Source: an uncultured Kiloniellales bacterium (lineage in GTDB: Bacteria > Pseudomonadota > Alphaproteobacteria > Kiloniellales > JAKSDN01). From it: a DNA stretch of 40,935 bases. Positions 40,342 through 40,935 of the stretch are shown piece by piece. How positions within the stretch are numbered: the stretch's first letter is position 1; each line of letters begins with the position of its first letter. The stretch lies in the NCBI GenBank assembly GCA_947258885.1, contig CAMYKD010000059.1, positions 1 through 40,935 on the forward strand. Reading direction: 5' to 3'. A program made the translations under genes and the position numbers. Under the pieces are notes generated by a model that saw only the letters and a list, made by a program, of their open reading frames with translations, had not been told where the DNA came from and did no database searches.

Positions 40342-40935
40342 ATGGACTGGTGGCCGATCATCGTCGGAGTGATCGCCGCGGCGCTGGCCTACGGCTATTG
40401 GGACCACACGCGGCAAAGCCGCCGCCTGGCCGGGATCTTCGCCGTTCTCGCGGCAAGGCATGGCGGCAAGGTCAAGCGGGCCAGCCTGCTGGCGCTGCCG
40501 CAGCTGCGCTTCGAGAGCGACGGCCGGCGCGTCCTGGTCACGGCCATGGCGACCAGCGGCGCGACCGCCAAGGACAGCGCGCCCTTCACCTTCGTCGAGG
40601 TCGAGCTGCCCTTCGACACCGGGGCCGAGCTCCGCGTCGAGCGGAGCGCGGACCCCGTCGAGCGCCTCATCGACGCCGTCACGCCCGGCCGGCCGCCGGC
40701 GACCGGCCACGAGGCCTTCGATGAGGCCTTCCGGATCAAGGGGAACGACCCGGCCTTCGCGGCGCGCCTGCTCGACGCGCGGGTCCGCAGCGAGCTGTTG
40801 GATTCAGCGCTGCCGCGTCTCGCCCTGCGCGTGGCCGGCCGCAAGATCCTCGTCGATATGGACGGCTATGCTACGGAGCAGGCCGAGGTCGAGGAACTGA
40901 TTGGCCTCGCCGTCCTCCTGGCCGAGCGCTGCGCG
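40342..40935 (+). CDS. Membrane-anchored hypothetical protein, 3' end outside the window
   Basis: At least 198 codons, open to the last base. The ATG at 40342 has GGAGG 8 bases upstream. The product starts MDWWPIIVGVIAAALAYGYW, a signal anchor, followed by a soluble alpha/beta domain (RLAGIFAVLAARHGGKVKRAS, LPQLRFESDGRRVLVTAMA, FTFVEVELPFDTG). It looks like a conserved membrane-anchored protein, but I recognise no family. It is divergent from the binding-protein/kinase operon. Confidence 0.75.
   Translation, partial: MDWWPIIVGVIAAALAYGYWDHTRQSRRLAGIFAVLAARHGGKVKRASLLALPQLRFESDGRRVLVTAMATSGATAKDSAPFTFVEVELPFDTGAELRVERSADPVERLIDAVTPGRPPATGHEAFDEAFRIKGNDPAFAARLLDARVRSELLDSALPRLALRVAGRKILVDMDGYATEQAEVEELIGLAVLLAERCA

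Noticed and set aside
1-40935. CRISPR array, tRNA or rRNA genes
   Set aside because: No regularly spaced direct repeats, tRNA-like TTCRANYC segments in cloverleaf context, or rRNA-like stretches were noticed on either strand.

Overview
The window is high-GC DNA that reads as a chromosome segment of an alphaproteobacterium, probably of the Rhodospirillales/Kiloniellales type. The clues are homospermidine synthase, a TAXI-type TRAP transporter with a fused permease, a ScfR-like short-chain fatty acyl regulator next to a symporter-kinase, and an FNR/FixK-type box. I saw no rRNA, tRNA or CRISPR, and taxonomic placement below class is inference.

Layout. (1) 1-4.4 kb is less GC-rich and looks acquired: the 3' part of an IS1380-family transposase, an exported alpha/beta hydrolase, an OprB-like outer-membrane porin and an unassigned ORF. 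A DMT-family exporter (4510-5439) follows in normal high-GC style. (2) 5.5-14.7 kb is a seven-gene minus-strand signalling cluster. In transcription order it holds an XRE/ScfR-type regulator, a stand-alone REC protein, a small membrane protein, a sodium:solute-symporter/STAC histidine kinase of the CbrA/CrbS type, a CBS plus DUF294 nucleotidyltransferase, a second stand-alone REC protein, and a membrane-anchored DnaQ-like 3'-5' exonuclease. Divergent from it is a sodium:solute symporter (14962-16950) closed by a strong terminator, followed by small membrane and TPR proteins. The kinase, the transcription regulator and the exonuclease all carry a HisKA/DHp-like helical hairpin. It keeps its His in the first two and has lost it in the exonuclease, which also carries a degenerate ATPase domain. 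This cluster is the most interesting system in the window.

(3) 18.9-21.2 kb holds pdxJ and a divergent MocR/PdxR-like GntR-aminotransferase regulator with a deletion/frameshift. Two nearly identical ATTGTT-N5-AACAAT operators sit at the two gene starts. (4) 21.2-26.1 kb holds a repeat-rich spacer, a helical protein with a probable 3' frameshift, a coiled-coil membrane protein, an MscS channel and TrkH. TrkH is preceded by an FNR-type box at class II spacing. (5) 26.2-30.6 kb is a TAXI TRAP operon (binding protein, fused DctQM permease, universal stress protein, probably a Sel1 protein). (6) 31.2-33.6 kb is a convergent polyamine pair, homospermidine synthase and an agmatinase-family ureohydrolase, followed by dispersed palindromic repeats.

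(7) 33.9-40.1 kb is a tightly coupled four-gene minus-strand signalling operon: PstS-like periplasmic binding protein, four-PAS histidine kinase, REC-HDOD protein and REC-degenerate HD-GYP protein. The window ends inside an unassigned membrane-anchored protein gene. Two separate small-molecule sensing systems, several transporters and two apparent frameshift lesions are the dominant themes.
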